Source: JALYGK01 sp036259835 (GTDB taxonomy: Bacteria > Actinomycetota > UBA4738). Taken from it: a stretch of DNA of 50,222 nt. Made by a program: the position numbers and the translations under genes. This document shows positions 40,625 through 48,711 of the stretch, in pieces; position 1 is the stretch's first letter; each line of letters opens with the position of its first letter. The notes under the pieces were generated by a model. The model saw only the letters and a list, made by a program, of their open reading frames with translations. It did no database searches and was not told the DNA's origin. The stretch is taken from contig DATABA010000076.1 of assembly GCA_036259835.1 (NCBI GenBank), forward strand, positions 1 to 50,222. Reading direction: 5' to 3'.

Positions 40625-41206
40625 GTGAGCGGCCATGACGAACGAGACCGGTCCGACGACGACTTGGTTCGCCGCTTTCAGGAGGGACAGGACGAGGCGT
40701 TCGCCGAGCTGATGCGGCGGCACGAGCGCCGCGTCTACAACCTCGCATACCGAATGTTGGGAAACGCGGAGGAGGCGCTGGATGCGGCCCAGGAAACGTT
40801 CCTGTCCTGCTTTCGAAACGTCGTCAAGTTCCGCGGCGACTCGGCGTTTTCCACTTGGCTGCACCGGATCGCAGTGAACGTCTGTTACGACTCGCTCAGA
40901 AAGCGGTCCGCCCGCCCGGTGGAAGCCATTCGTTTCCACGAGCCGGTCCCGGCTGCCGACCACGGCGACCAGACCGCCATCGCGGTCGACGTGCAGAGAG
41001 CGCTCCTGGCCGTTTCACCCGAGTTCCGGGCGGTGCTGATCCTTCACGAGATCCAGGATGTGCCGGTGGAGGAGATCGCCGCCGCGCTGGACCTCCCCGT
41101 GGGCACCGTGAAGTCGAGGCTTCACCGCGGGCGAGTGGCACTCGGTCGTGCGCTCGCGGGGGAACCCGAATCCACCCGGCCGCCGTCCAAGGCTGGAGAG
41201 AGATGA
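40625..41206 (+). CDS. ECF sigma factor, SigM-like
   Basis: 193 residues. Region 2: EAFAELMRRHERRVYNLAYRMLGNAEEALDAAQETFL and FSTWLHRIAVNVCYDSLRKR; region 4: LLAVSPEFRAVLILHEIQDVPVEEIAAALDLPVGTVKSRLHRGRVAL. The start is GTG 40625 with GAGGG 5 bases upstream; a longer frame runs back into the kinase gene without a ribosome site. It overlaps its anti-sigma factor by ATGA. It corresponds in position to mycobacterial SigM (Rv3911). The regulon is unknown, but the thioredoxin genes following make a thiol or envelope stress role plausible. Confidence 0.93.
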   Translation: MSGHDERDRSDDDLVRRFQEGQDEAFAELMRRHERRVYNLAYRMLGNAEEALDAAQETFLSCFRNVVKFRGDSAFSTWLHRIAVNVCYDSLRKRSARPVEAIRFHEPVPAADHGDQTAIAVDVQRALLAVSPEFRAVLILHEIQDVPVEEIAAALDLPVGTVKSRLHRGRVALGRALAGEPESTRPPSKAGER

Positions 41207-42015
41207 ACGAAGGCGACGAAACCCGCAACCACGCGAACCATCCAGAGGAGCTGCTCGCGGCGTACGTGAGCGGCGAAGCCTCGGAGGGGGATCGCACCAA
41301 CATCCAGGCGCTTCTTTCGGTCTGCAGCGAATGTCGCAGGGAGGTCGACGTGGCGGTTCAGGCGAGAGCGGCCCTTCAATCGCTTCCCGGACTGGAGGCG
41401 CCTGGGCTACGACTGGACGGCGTCGTCCGACCCGCCGATTCGGCGAGCCGGCAGCGCGAGCCGGGATCACGACCGGGATTCCTCGACAGGGTTCGGGGGT
41501 GGGGGTGGGAACGGATCGCTTGGGGCGCTGGACTGGTCGCGGCCGGGTCACTGGTTGCACTGTTCTTCCTCGTCCAGTTGAGCGGAGATCTCGGGCAGCA
41601 ACCGGCGGCGCCGGCCCCCCAAAGGGGTGCGGAGTCCGACGGGACGTTCAACAAAACGGCCGGCGGCTCGAACTACACGCCCGCCTCGCTGGACGCCCTT
41701 GCGAAGCGGCTGGCCGGCTCGGAACGAACCGCCCTGGCTACGCCCCAAACGACCCCCGCTCCGGCCTCCGCTCCAAAGGCGACCCTCGAGCCCCTGTCGG
41801 GGGGGAGCGACCGCGCTCGGGAGTGCCTGCGCCGCGGAGGGGGCCTCCAGCCGAGGACCCGTCCCGTCTACCTCGAGGAAGCGACGTTTCGGGGGATCGC
41901 CGCATATGTCGGCGCGTTCGAGAGCGCCGCGCGTGGCGGCCGGCGGTACCTGCTGGTGCTCGCCGTCAACCGCAGCACGTGCGACGCCCTCTACGTCATC
42001 AACCGCTCGCTGTAG
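41203..42015 (+). CDS. Membrane anti-sigma factor with altered zinc motif
   Basis: 270 residues. The N-terminal part HPEELLAAYVSGEASEGDRTNIQALLSVCSECRREV is the zf-HC2 anti-sigma fold, but the His of HxxxCxxC is replaced by Leu (LLSVCSEC), so zinc binding is doubtful or uses the earlier HP. A single membrane helix (AWGAGLVAAGSLVALFFLVQL) follows, then a Ser/Pro/Ala-rich linker and an outside domain (RARECLRRGGGLQ...CDALYVINRSL) with two cysteines that could pair. Starts in the sigma gene's stop (ATGA). It should hold the sigma factor at the membrane; corresponds to Rv3912/RsmA in place. Confidence 0.88.
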   Translation: MNEGDETRNHANHPEELLAAYVSGEASEGDRTNIQALLSVCSECRREVDVAVQARAALQSLPGLEAPGLRLDGVVRPADSASRQREPGSRPGFLDRVRGWGWERIAWGAGLVAAGSLVALFFLVQLSGDLGQQPAAPAPQRGAESDGTFNKTAGGSNYTPASLDALAKRLAGSERTALATPQTTPAPASAPKATLEPLSGGSDRARECLRRGGGLQPRTRPVYLEEATFRGIAAYVGAFESAARGGRRYLLVLAVNRSTCDALYVINRSL

Positions 42016-42054
42016 CGGGAACAGATCCGGGGCGCCCGGCGTTCCTATGCGAGA

Positions 42055-42993
42055 ATGACCGCCGCAGTGGAGGAACGGAACGTCGTGATCGTGGGCTCCG
42101 GCCCCGCCGGGCTCACCGCTGCGCTGTACGCCGCCCGGGCCAACCTCCGTCCCCTGGTCCTCAAGGGAATCGACGCGGGTGGGCAGCTCATGCTCACCAC
42201 CGACGTCGAGAACTACCCGGGTTTCCCCGACGCCGTCCTGGGACCCGAGCTCATGGAGCGCATGGAAAAGCAGGCGGCGCGGTTCGACGCGGAGCTGCTT
42301 CACCAGGAAGCGACTCGCGTCGACCTGTCGTCGCGACCCTTCGGCATCTGGTCGGGAGACCAGGAGTGGCGAGCGCAGACGCTCATCATCGCCACCGGCG
42401 CCAAGGCGAAGATGCTCGGTTTGGATTCGGAGCGGAAACTTTTGGGCCATGGAGTCTCCACCTGTGCGACGTGTGATGGCTTCTTCTTCCGGGGACAGGA
42501 GCTCCTCGTCGTGGGAGGTGGCGACTCGGCTGTGGAAGAGGCGCTGTTCCTCACTCGGTTCGCAACCAAGGTGTCGATCGTGCACCGTCGCGACCAGCTT
42601 CGCGCGTCGAAGATCCTGCAGGACCGCGCGTTCGCCAACGAAAAGATCGACTTCGTATGGAACTCCGTCGTGGACGAAGTACTCGGCAACGGACAGGTCA
42701 GCGGGGCTCGAGTCCGCAACGTTCAAACCGGACACGTCCGAGACATGCCGGCGTCGGGAGTCTTCATCGCGATCGGACACACGCCGAACACCGCCCTGTT
42801 CCAGGGGCAGGTCGAAATGAATCCGGGAGGCTACATCGTGGTCCAGGAGCCCACGACGAAGACGAGCGTCGAAGGGGTCTTTGCCGCGGGTGACGTGGTC
42901 GACTTCATCTATCGTCAGGCCATCACGGCGGCCGGAATGGGCTGCCAGGCAGCCATCGACGCCGAACGCTTCCTGGAGGCTCGGGGGCACTGA
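42055..42993 (+). CDS. trxB: Thioredoxin reductase
   Basis: NADPH-dependent flavoenzyme, 312 residues. The FAD fold is VVIVGSGPAGLTAALYAARANL, the redox pair is C137 and C140 in STCATCDGFFF, and the second Rossmann fold is LLVVGGGDSAVEEALFL; the FAD-contacting VFAAGDVVD follows. It reduces the thioredoxin encoded 0.8 kb further. It follows the anti-sigma gene by 39 bases. The downstream M23-like gene begins at its stop. Confidence 0.97.
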   Translation: MTAAVEERNVVIVGSGPAGLTAALYAARANLRPLVLKGIDAGGQLMLTTDVENYPGFPDAVLGPELMERMEKQAARFDAELLHQEATRVDLSSRPFGIWSGDQEWRAQTLIIATGAKAKMLGLDSERKLLGHGVSTCATCDGFFFRGQELLVVGGGDSAVEEALFLTRFATKVSIVHRRDQLRASKILQDRAFANEKIDFVWNSVVDEVLGNGQVSGARVRNVQTGHVRDMPASGVFIAIGHTPNTALFQGQVEMNPGGYIVVQEPTTKTSVEGVFAAGDVVDFIYRQAITAAGMGCQAAIDAERFLEARGH

Positions 42994-43031
42994 TCAACCG
43001 CCCTCAGCGGACGCCGTGGGCGCTGGTCGCG

Positions 43032-43727
43032 ATGGCGGTTTGCGCAATGGCGCTCGGAATCAGGCCTGTCTCTGCGGACCTGCGGCCGGCACGCGCCGCG
43101 TTCCCCTCGACACTGCCTGCGGGGTACTACCGTCCGGCCCTCGTCGATGGAATCGCTTTCCCCGTTGCCCGCTCGACGTTCTTCTCCCTAATGGAGTTCA
43201 CCAACGACTGGCACGATCCGAGGCTCCGCTTCATTGGGGGGCGATGGCGCCTGGTTGGGTTCCACGAAGGGATCGACATCACCGCGGAGCAGGGGACTCC
43301 GGTGATCTCCATGACGAACGGCGTCGTGGAACAAGTGGGTTGGACGTTCTACTCGGGTCTTCGGGTCGGCGTTCGGGGGACCGACGGGCGGTATTACTTC
43401 TACGCCCACCTCTCGAGTACCGCACCCGACGTTCGCGTGGGCGTCCCGGTTTCGGCAGGCTCCGTTCTGGGGGCGGTCGGAAACACCGGTTACGGCCCCC
43501 CCGGGCGGAGAGACATGTTTTCGGCCCACCTGCACTTCGGAATAGAAGGCCCAGACGGATGGGTGAACCCCTACCCGGTGATCTCTTCGCTGTACAAGAG
43601 GACCGTGTCGCTTCACCGCCGGGGCGAACGGGCGCTTCAGAGGTTCGCCGAGGTGGGGGACCGGGACAGCTGGCGTCGAGCGGCGCGGGAGATGCTCATG
43701 AATCCCGGCCTGGTCCAGGGGGAATAG
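43032..43727 (+). CDS. M23-family (LytM) peptidase, exported
   Basis: 231 residues from ATG 43032. Peptidase M23 motifs are GFHEGIDITAEQGTPV (H and D zinc ligands), YYFYAHLS and SAHLHFGIEG (HxH). It would cut peptidoglycan cross-links outside the cell. The start given has a signal segment without positive charges; extending in frame to a CTG at 42990, which overlaps the trxB stop and has GGAGG 10 bases upstream, adds a basic N-terminus (INRPQRTPWALVAMAVC) that fits a proper signal peptide, so that start is likely. The last 35 residues are a charged helix. Confidence 0.88.
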   Translation: MAVCAMALGIRPVSADLRPARAAFPSTLPAGYYRPALVDGIAFPVARSTFFSLMEFTNDWHDPRLRFIGGRWRLVGFHEGIDITAEQGTPVISMTNGVVEQVGWTFYSGLRVGVRGTDGRYYFYAHLSSTAPDVRVGVPVSAGSVLGAVGNTGYGPPGRRDMFSAHLHFGIEGPDGWVNPYPVISSLYKRTVSLHRRGERALQRFAEVGDRDSWRRAAREMLMNPGLVQGE

Positions 43728-43826
43728 AAGAAGGGACGCCGGCGTTTCGGCCCTTGGGCGCGGCGGCGTGCGAGGATCCGCCGAGCGGACGAAGGGGCCG
43801 CCTCGCCATACAGGGAGGAGCAACGA

Positions 43827-44159
43827 ATGTCTGACAACGTCACACAGGTTGGAGACCAGGACTTCCAGGAGAAAGTCCTTTCTTCGGACCGCCCCGTTCT
43901 CGTCGACTTCTGGGCTGAATGGTGCGTTCCATGTCACATGGTTTCGCCGATCGTCGAGGAGATCGGAAGGGACTACGCCGAAAAGATGCGCACCGCCAAG
44001 CTGAACGTCGACGACAATCCCGAAACGACACGGAAGTACGGCGTGATGAGCATTCCCACGCTCATCGTGTTCAAGGACGGCCAGGAGAAGGCGCGGGTCG
44101 TCGGAGCTCGCGGCAAGGACTCGATCCTCAGGGAGATAGAACCTCACATCGCCGCGTAA
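43827..44159 (+). CDS. trxA: Thioredoxin with CVPC active site
   Basis: 110 residues, classical thioredoxin fold: VLVDFWAEWCVPCHMVSPIVEEIG with the redox pair C33 and C36, and the cis-proline P77 in VMSIPTLIVFK. The active site is WCVPC, not the usual WCGPC; this changes the cysteine redox potential and the substrate surface. ATG with GGGAGGAG 6 bases upstream. It stands between the M23 peptidase and the CwlM-like gene, as in the mycobacterial trxC position. Confidence 0.96.
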   Translation: MSDNVTQVGDQDFQEKVLSSDRPVLVDFWAEWCVPCHMVSPIVEEIGRDYAEKMRTAKLNVDDNPETTRKYGVMSIPTLIVFKDGQEKARVVGARGKDSILREIEPHIAA

Positions 44160-44169
44160 CAACCGGCCA

Positions 44170-45300
44170 ATGCCATACCTCACACTCGGCGCCCGAGGGG
44201 ACGCGGTTCTCGACGTTCAGAGGAGATTGACGTCGCTCGGGTACCACATCGATCCATCCGAGCATGGGGAGTTCGGGCCGACCACCAGGCGGGCCGTTCA
44301 GGAATTCCAACAACGCCGGCATCTCCTGGTCGATGGCGTGATCGGAGAGGACACATGGGCCGAATTGGTCGAGGCTGGATACTCCCTCGGCGACCGGCTC
44401 CTGTATCTGCGATACCCCTATGACCGGGGCGACGACGTTCGCGCGTTGCAGGCGGCTCTAAACGTTCTCGGCTTCGATGTAGGCAGGGAAGACGGCATCT
44501 TCGGGCAGCGGACGGACCGGGCTGTTCGAGAGTTCCAGCGAAACGTCGGACTACCTCCGGACGGGATCGTCGGAAGCACCACCATCGAGGCCGTCGCGCG
44601 CTTGAGGCCGGTTGGGCCGGGTCCTGGACTCTCGACAGTTCGGGAGGCCGAGGCGCTGAGGCGAATGTCTGCTTCCCTTCAGGGATCTCGGATTGCCGTG
44701 GATCCTGGACACGGGCCGGCCGATCCCGGAGCGGAAGGCCCGTCCGGGCTTCGCGAAGCCGACGCGACCTTGCTCATGGCCGAGGATCTAATAGCCGAGT
44801 TGCAACGAAGGGGCGCCGCGCCGTTCCTGTTGCGGGACCGCGAGTCGGATCCGTCGAGCAACGATAGAGCCAGCGCCGCTAACGACCGGGGTGCGGAGCT
44901 CCTGGTGTCTCTGCACCTCAACTCACATCCTGAAGCAGCGGCCGAGGGGGCTTCGACCTACTACTACGGGCGCGAGGGGTGGTCTTCGCAAGCCGGCCAG
45001 CGTCTGGCCGAGATCATTCAGGAGCTGCTCGTTTCCCGGCTGGGCCGCAAGGACGGTCGAACTCACCCGAAGTCGCTTCCACTCCTCCGTGAAACACACA
45101 TGCCCGCCGTGCAGGTCGAGCCCTGCTTCATCTCGAACCCAAATGAAGAGTCGCTTTTGAAGGACCAACGCTTCCGGCGTGACCTCGCTCAAGCGTTGAC
45201 CGAGGCAATCGAACGCTTCTTCGGGAGGCCGTCGGGCGAGGCGGCCACGTCAGCCAACGACGACCGAACTGCTATTTCGCTCGGCGGGCGAACCGAATAA
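44170..45300 (+). CDS. N-acetylmuramoyl-L-alanine amidase-like protein, CwlM type
   Basis: 376 residues. Two peptidoglycan-binding domains (PG_binding_1) come first: LTLGARGDAVLDVQRRLTSLGY and GEFGPTTRRAVQEFQ, then DDVRALQAALNVLGFD and FGQRTDRAVREFQ. An Amidase_3 domain follows, with the zinc ligands in VDPGHGPADPGAEG, LREADAT and SLHLNSH, and the catalytic Glu in VQVEPCFISNP. There is no signal peptide, like mycobacterial CwlM (Rv3915), a cytoplasmic regulator of MurA that is phosphorylated by PknB. Ligands all look present, so an enzymatic role is not excluded. The C-terminal tail is disordered. Confidence 0.93.
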   Translation: MPYLTLGARGDAVLDVQRRLTSLGYHIDPSEHGEFGPTTRRAVQEFQQRRHLLVDGVIGEDTWAELVEAGYSLGDRLLYLRYPYDRGDDVRALQAALNVLGFDVGREDGIFGQRTDRAVREFQRNVGLPPDGIVGSTTIEAVARLRPVGPGPGLSTVREAEALRRMSASLQGSRIAVDPGHGPADPGAEGPSGLREADATLLMAEDLIAELQRRGAAPFLLRDRESDPSSNDRASAANDRGAELLVSLHLNSHPEAAAEGASTYYYGREGWSSQAGQRLAEIIQELLVSRLGRKDGRTHPKSLPLLRETHMPAVQVEPCFISNPNEESLLKDQRFRRDLAQALTEAIERFFGRPSGEAATSANDDRTAISLGGRTE

Positions 45301-45379
45301 GGAACACGCCCAACAACACGCCCAGGCTCGCGGCCCGAACGATTCGGCCCAGCTCCGCCGCTGGCTCCGATCTGGCCAC
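45272..45379 (-). CDS. Candidate small membrane protein downstream of parB
   Basis: A 35-residue open frame from GTG 45379, 18 bases after the parB stop, with charges at both ends and a hydrophobic centre (AASLGVLLGVFLIRFA). The pattern is that of a small single-helix membrane protein. The stop overlaps the end of the CwlM-like gene on the other strand by 29 bases. No ribosome site is clear, so it may be chance. Confidence 0.3.
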   Translation of the reverse strand: MARSEPAAELGRIVRAASLGVLLGVFLIRFARRAK

Positions 45380-45397
45380 CGCGCCGCAGCGGTCTGG

Positions 45398-46264
45398 CTA
45401 CTCGGGAGCGAGCCCGGGCCCGGACCCGATGATCTCGGACACAATCCGGTCCAGGTCTTCCTTCGAACCGAACTCAACCACGATCTTTCCCTTGCGCTTT
45501 CCCACCATCACCTGGACGCGCGTGGCGAGCTGCTCCGACAGGATCTCCTCCACCTCGGTGACCATCGGATCGGAGCCCTGAATGGTTCGCGTTCGGGCCG
45601 CCGTAGTGTGCTGCGGTTGATAGTTCCGGACGATGTCCTCGACCTGACGAACCGAGAGCCCCTCGGCAGCCACACGAAGGGCCACCGCTGATTTCGCCTC
45701 GTCGTCGGGCAACGCCAGCAACGCTCTGGCGTGCCCCGCCTGGATTTTTCCGTCCACCAGGAGACGCTGCACGTCGCCGGGCAACGACAGCAATCGAATG
45801 GTGTTGGCCACGTGAGCTCGCGAGTAACCGAGGCGCTCGGCGACCTCCTCCTGGGTGACGTCGAGCTCGTCGAGGAGCTCCTGAAACGCCGCGGCCATCT
45901 CGAGGGGCGAGAGATCTTCTCGATGAATGTTTTCGATCAGGGCCGTTCGAAGCGACTCGGTGTCGTCCCCCTCGCGGATGATGGCGGGAATGGTGGCCAG
46001 GCCGGCCAAGCGTGCCGCCCGGACTCGGCGCTCGCCGGCAACCAATTCGTAGGAACCGTCTCTCCTCCGAACCACGATCGGCTGGAGCACCCCCACCTCT
46101 CTGATCGACCGGGCCAGAGCGGCAAGGGTCTCTTCGGGAAATTCGCTTCGGGGCTGGCGGGGGTTCGAGGTGATTGCGCTTACCGGCACCTCCAGGAGGC
46201 CACCTTCGTCCGTGGCTCCTGGAATCAGCGACGAAAGGCCTCGACCCAGGCCGCCGCGCCTCAT
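45398..46264 (-). CDS. parB: Chromosome partitioning protein ParB
   Basis: 288 residues. Motifs: MRRGGLGRGLSSLIPG at the N-terminus (ParA contact), the ParB/Srx CTPase domain with VRRRDGSYELVAGERRVRAARLAGL (GERRxRA), a helix-turn-helix DVTQEEVAERLGYSRAHVANTIRLLSLP, and a C-terminal dimerisation part (VQVMVGKRKGKIVVEFGSKEDLDRI). It binds parS (48016-48031) and slides as a CTP clamp. Starts within the parA stop (ATGA). Confidence 0.97.
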   Translation of the reverse strand: MRRGGLGRGLSSLIPGATDEGGLLEVPVSAITSNPRQPRSEFPEETLAALARSIREVGVLQPIVVRRRDGSYELVAGERRVRAARLAGLATIPAIIREGDDTESLRTALIENIHREDLSPLEMAAAFQELLDELDVTQEEVAERLGYSRAHVANTIRLLSLPGDVQRLLVDGKIQAGHARALLALPDDEAKSAVALRVAAEGLSVRQVEDIVRNYQPQHTTAARTRTIQGSDPMVTEVEEILSEQLATRVQVMVGKRKGKIVVEFGSKEDLDRIVSEIIGSGPGLAPE

Positions 46265-47460
46265 CGTCCTCCCCCATTGAATTCGCCGTCCGGTCCCGGG
46301 ATCACGGTCCCCGGCGGCTCCTCGGGCTGTGGGGCGAGAGCCGACACATCGATGTGCGACGGGATGTCGTCGATGCGGCTGATGACCAGACCGTCCTCGG
46401 CGCTCTTCTTCAGTACTTCGTCGGCGAGGGCACGATAGGCGGACGCCCCCCGAGACCCCGGGTCGTATTGGGTAATCGGTTTGCCAAAGCCGGGAGCTTC
46501 GGCCAACCGCACCGACCTAGGTATGATGACGTCATACACTCGAGGCCCAAAGTACGAGCGGACCTCGGCCACCACCTGGTCGGCAAGCTTGGTCCGGGAA
46601 TCGAACATCGTCATGACGATTCCGGTCAGGCGAAGCGACGGGTTCACGTTCTGCTGGACCAAACGAACGTTCTTGAGCAGCTGGCCCAGGCCTTCCAGGG
46701 CGTAATACTCGCACTGGATCGGAACGATGAGCTCGTCGGCAGCGGTGAGGGCATTCACCGTCAGAAGCCCAAGTGACGGCGGGCAGTCCAGGAAGATGAA
46801 GTCGAACTGCTTCCGCATCGGTTCCAGCGCCTTGGCCAGACGTGACTCCCGAGAGAACTGACTCACCAACTCGATCTCAGCGCCGGCGAGGTCGATTGTC
46901 GAAGGGATCGCCATCATGCCGTCCACTTCGGTGCGGACGACGGCCTGCTGTATGTCCATTCCCGCGGTCAGGACCTGGTAGATCGATGGTCCTCGGCTCT
47001 CGTGCGGAACACCGGCGCCGGTCGACGCGTTCCCCTGTGGGTCGAGGTCGACCAGCAGGACGCGGTTCCCTTTCTCCGCCAGAGCCGCTCCGAGATTGAC
47101 AGCTGTCGTGCTCTTGCCGACACCTCCCTTCTGGTTCGCGATGGCGATGACGCGGGCGGCCACCGCGGCTGTCGGCTCGGGTGCAGGGGCCTCGGCACTT
47201 GCCTCGGTGGCTCCGGCGTCGGCCGAGGGGGTCTCGGGAGCCGCGACCGATCTGGGTGGTCGGAGGGCCGACCGGAGGTACTCGGCGGCCAAGAGCGAGG
47301 GGTCCGCCTCGGACCCGCGGGACCTCGGTTCAGGCGGAGGAACAAACGCCGTCGTCCGCTGCGGGATGAAGTCTTCGGTTGGGGAATCGCCTTCGGACTT
47401 CGTGGGTCGCTCCTGGGCTACTGGGAGGTGCGCGCCATCATAACGATTGGCCCCTGCCAT
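46261..47460 (-). CDS. parA: Chromosome partitioning ATPase ParA
   Basis: 399 residues. The first 100 are a Pro/Ala/Glu-rich, probably disordered extension; then VIAIANQKGGVGKSTTAVNLG with the deviant Walker A (K111, K116), LLVDLDPQGNAS, and FIFLDCPPSLGLLTVNAL. It drives separation of the two ParB-parS complexes. The ATG at 47460 overlaps the rsmG end by 43 bases; no ribosome site is visible. The gene chain rsmG-parA-parB is conserved in actinobacteria. Confidence 0.96.
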   Translation of the reverse strand: MAGANRYDGAHLPVAQERPTKSEGDSPTEDFIPQRTTAFVPPPEPRSRGSEADPSLLAAEYLRSALRPPRSVAAPETPSADAGATEASAEAPAPEPTAAVAARVIAIANQKGGVGKSTTAVNLGAALAEKGNRVLLVDLDPQGNASTGAGVPHESRGPSIYQVLTAGMDIQQAVVRTEVDGMMAIPSTIDLAGAEIELVSQFSRESRLAKALEPMRKQFDFIFLDCPPSLGLLTVNALTAADELIVPIQCEYYALEGLGQLLKNVRLVQQNVNPSLRLTGIVMTMFDSRTKLADQVVAEVRSYFGPRVYDVIIPRSVRLAEAPGFGKPITQYDPGSRGASAYRALADEVLKKSAEDGLVISRIDDIPSHIDVSALAPQPEEPPGTVIPGPDGEFNGGGR

Positions 47461-48023
47461 GCAAATTGAGCCAGGTCACACACCGTGACCTGCACTCCCC
47501 GGGCTTCCAGCTCGGCCTCCGGGTCTCGCCCCCACGACCGGCCGGCGAAGTACACCAGCCGACCACTCCGGCTCAAAAGGCCCTCGATGAGCTCCCATGC
47601 TCGAACCGGAGGCGCCAGAGCTCGAGCGAAGCAGACGTCCCCTTTCAACCCCACGTCCTCGGCCCGGGCGATCCGGATCTCGACGTTCGCCAGCTGGAGC
47701 GATTCGACGGCGAGCTCCAGGAATGCGGCGCGCTTTGCCCCAGGCTCCAGGAGCACGACATGCCGTTCTGGTTCAACGATGGCAACCGGGATCCCTGGCA
47801 GGCCGGCCCCCGCCCCCACATCGATGAGCGTCCGATCGGTCAGGCGGAGGCAATGGACGGCGCGCAGCGAGTCGAGGACGTGCCGCTCGTGGATTCGCCC
47901 GGCGTCGGACGAAGAGATGAGTCCGAGCGGGACGGCCCGCGTTCGGAGCAACTCCTCGAACCGTGCGAGGAGGTCCGGGTTAGGGGGAGATGTCGTCAGC
48001 GGCGGTGCGCCCTCGCGTTTCAC
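47418..48023 (-). CDS. rsmG: 16S rRNA (guanine-527-N7)-methyltransferase
   Basis: S-adenosylmethionine-dependent methyltransferase, also called GidB; loss gives low-level streptomycin resistance. From GTG 48023 it has 201 residues. Motif I is LIDVGAGAGLPGIPVAIVEPE, followed by VVLLEPGAKRAAFLE and FARALAPPVRAWELI. The GTG is the centre of the parS site, and the gene overlaps jag by 44 bases. A longer frame up to 48122 would run inside jag. The last 10 residues are IVMMARTSQ. Confidence 0.92.
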   Translation of the reverse strand: MKREGAPPLTTSPPNPDLLARFEELLRTRAVPLGLISSSDAGRIHERHVLDSLRAVHCLRLTDRTLIDVGAGAGLPGIPVAIVEPERHVVLLEPGAKRAAFLELAVESLQLANVEIRIARAEDVGLKGDVCFARALAPPVRAWELIEGLLSRSGRLVYFAGRSWGRDPEAELEARGVQVTVCDLAQFAWQGPIVMMARTSQ

Positions 48024-48711
48024 GTGAAACGGGGCGCGATTGCCGTGCTTCGGGACCTGCACGGCGGATGACCACGCGGCGTCGCGGTTCCTCGCCCTCA
48101 CTTTGAGTCTCGAGGCCGCCAAGCTCTGCCACAGCGTCGTGAACGATTTTTCGCTCGTACGGCGTCATCGGTTCCAAGGCTTCCGGTCGACCCGATTTCT
48201 TGACCTTGCGGGCAGCTTGCCTGGCGCGCTGCGAAACCATGTCAGCGCGCCGCTTTCGGTAATCCTCGACATCGACGTGGACGAAGCACCTACTCATGGT
48301 CTGTCGCTGTATGTGGGCACGGACAATCTCCTGGAGAGCCTCCAGTCCTCGCCCATGTCGGCCAATGAGCAGTCCCATGTCTTCATCGGAATCGACGACG
48401 CCCCATACTTCTACGTAGGTGGACCCGTCGGTCTCGTTCACCTCGACGTCGGCGTCCAGACCCATTCGTTCCAGGAGCCCGACCAGGAGCTCCCGGGCCA
48501 TTTCGCTCTGCTCCTCGATGTCGGCCGCGCTCCCACCTCTGTCGGCGACCTTGCGAACTCTCACAATGGCCGGCGTCCCCCGCCCAAGGAAACCACCCCT
48601 CGGCTCCTGGACGATCTCGATGTCTGCTTCTTGCTCGCTTATCCCGAGTTCGTCGAGAGCCGCCTCGATGGCCTCCTCAACGCTTCCGGCGCTTCTTTCG
48701 ACTTCTTCCAT
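47980..48711 (-). CDS. jag: Jag (KH and R3H domain) RNA-binding protein
   Basis: 243 residues. N-terminal Jag_N (GSVEEAIEAALDELGISEQEADIEIVQEPRGGFLG), a KH domain with LIGRHGRGLEALQEIV (GxxGxxG-like), and the R3H domain ending DYRKRRADMVSQRARQAARKV and EPMTPYERKIVHDAVAEL. It works with YidC in membrane protein insertion or in cell-elongation control, probably through RNA. ATG 48711 has GGAGG 6 bases upstream; GTG 48732 is a longer option. It overlaps yidC by 35 bases. The C-terminal tail is Arg-rich. Confidence 0.94.
   Translation of the reverse strand: MEEVERSAGSVEEAIEAALDELGISEQEADIEIVQEPRGGFLGRGTPAIVRVRKVADRGGSAADIEEQSEMARELLVGLLERMGLDADVEVNETDGSTYVEVWGVVDSDEDMGLLIGRHGRGLEALQEIVRAHIQRQTMSRCFVHVDVEDYRKRRADMVSQRARQAARKVKKSGRPEALEPMTPYERKIVHDAVAELGGLETQSEGEEPRRRVVIRRAGPEARQSRPVSRETRGRTAADDISP
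48016..48031. promoter_or_regulatory. parS centromere site
   Basis: CGTTTCACGTGAAACG is a perfect 16-base palindrome; the inner GTTTCACGTGAAAC matches the universal parS consensus for ParB. It lies in the jag-rsmG overlap and its centre is the probable rsmG GTG. Only one such site was noticed in the window. It marks closeness to the replication origin. Confidence 0.95.

Noticed and set aside
42041..42054. -10 box before trxB (TATGCG)
   Set aside because: It ends only 3 bases before the ATG, too close even for a leaderless start.
41148..42476. 442-codon plus-strand frame over the anti-sigma and trxB genes
   Set aside because: Arg/Pro/Gly-rich shadow crossing two well-supported genes.
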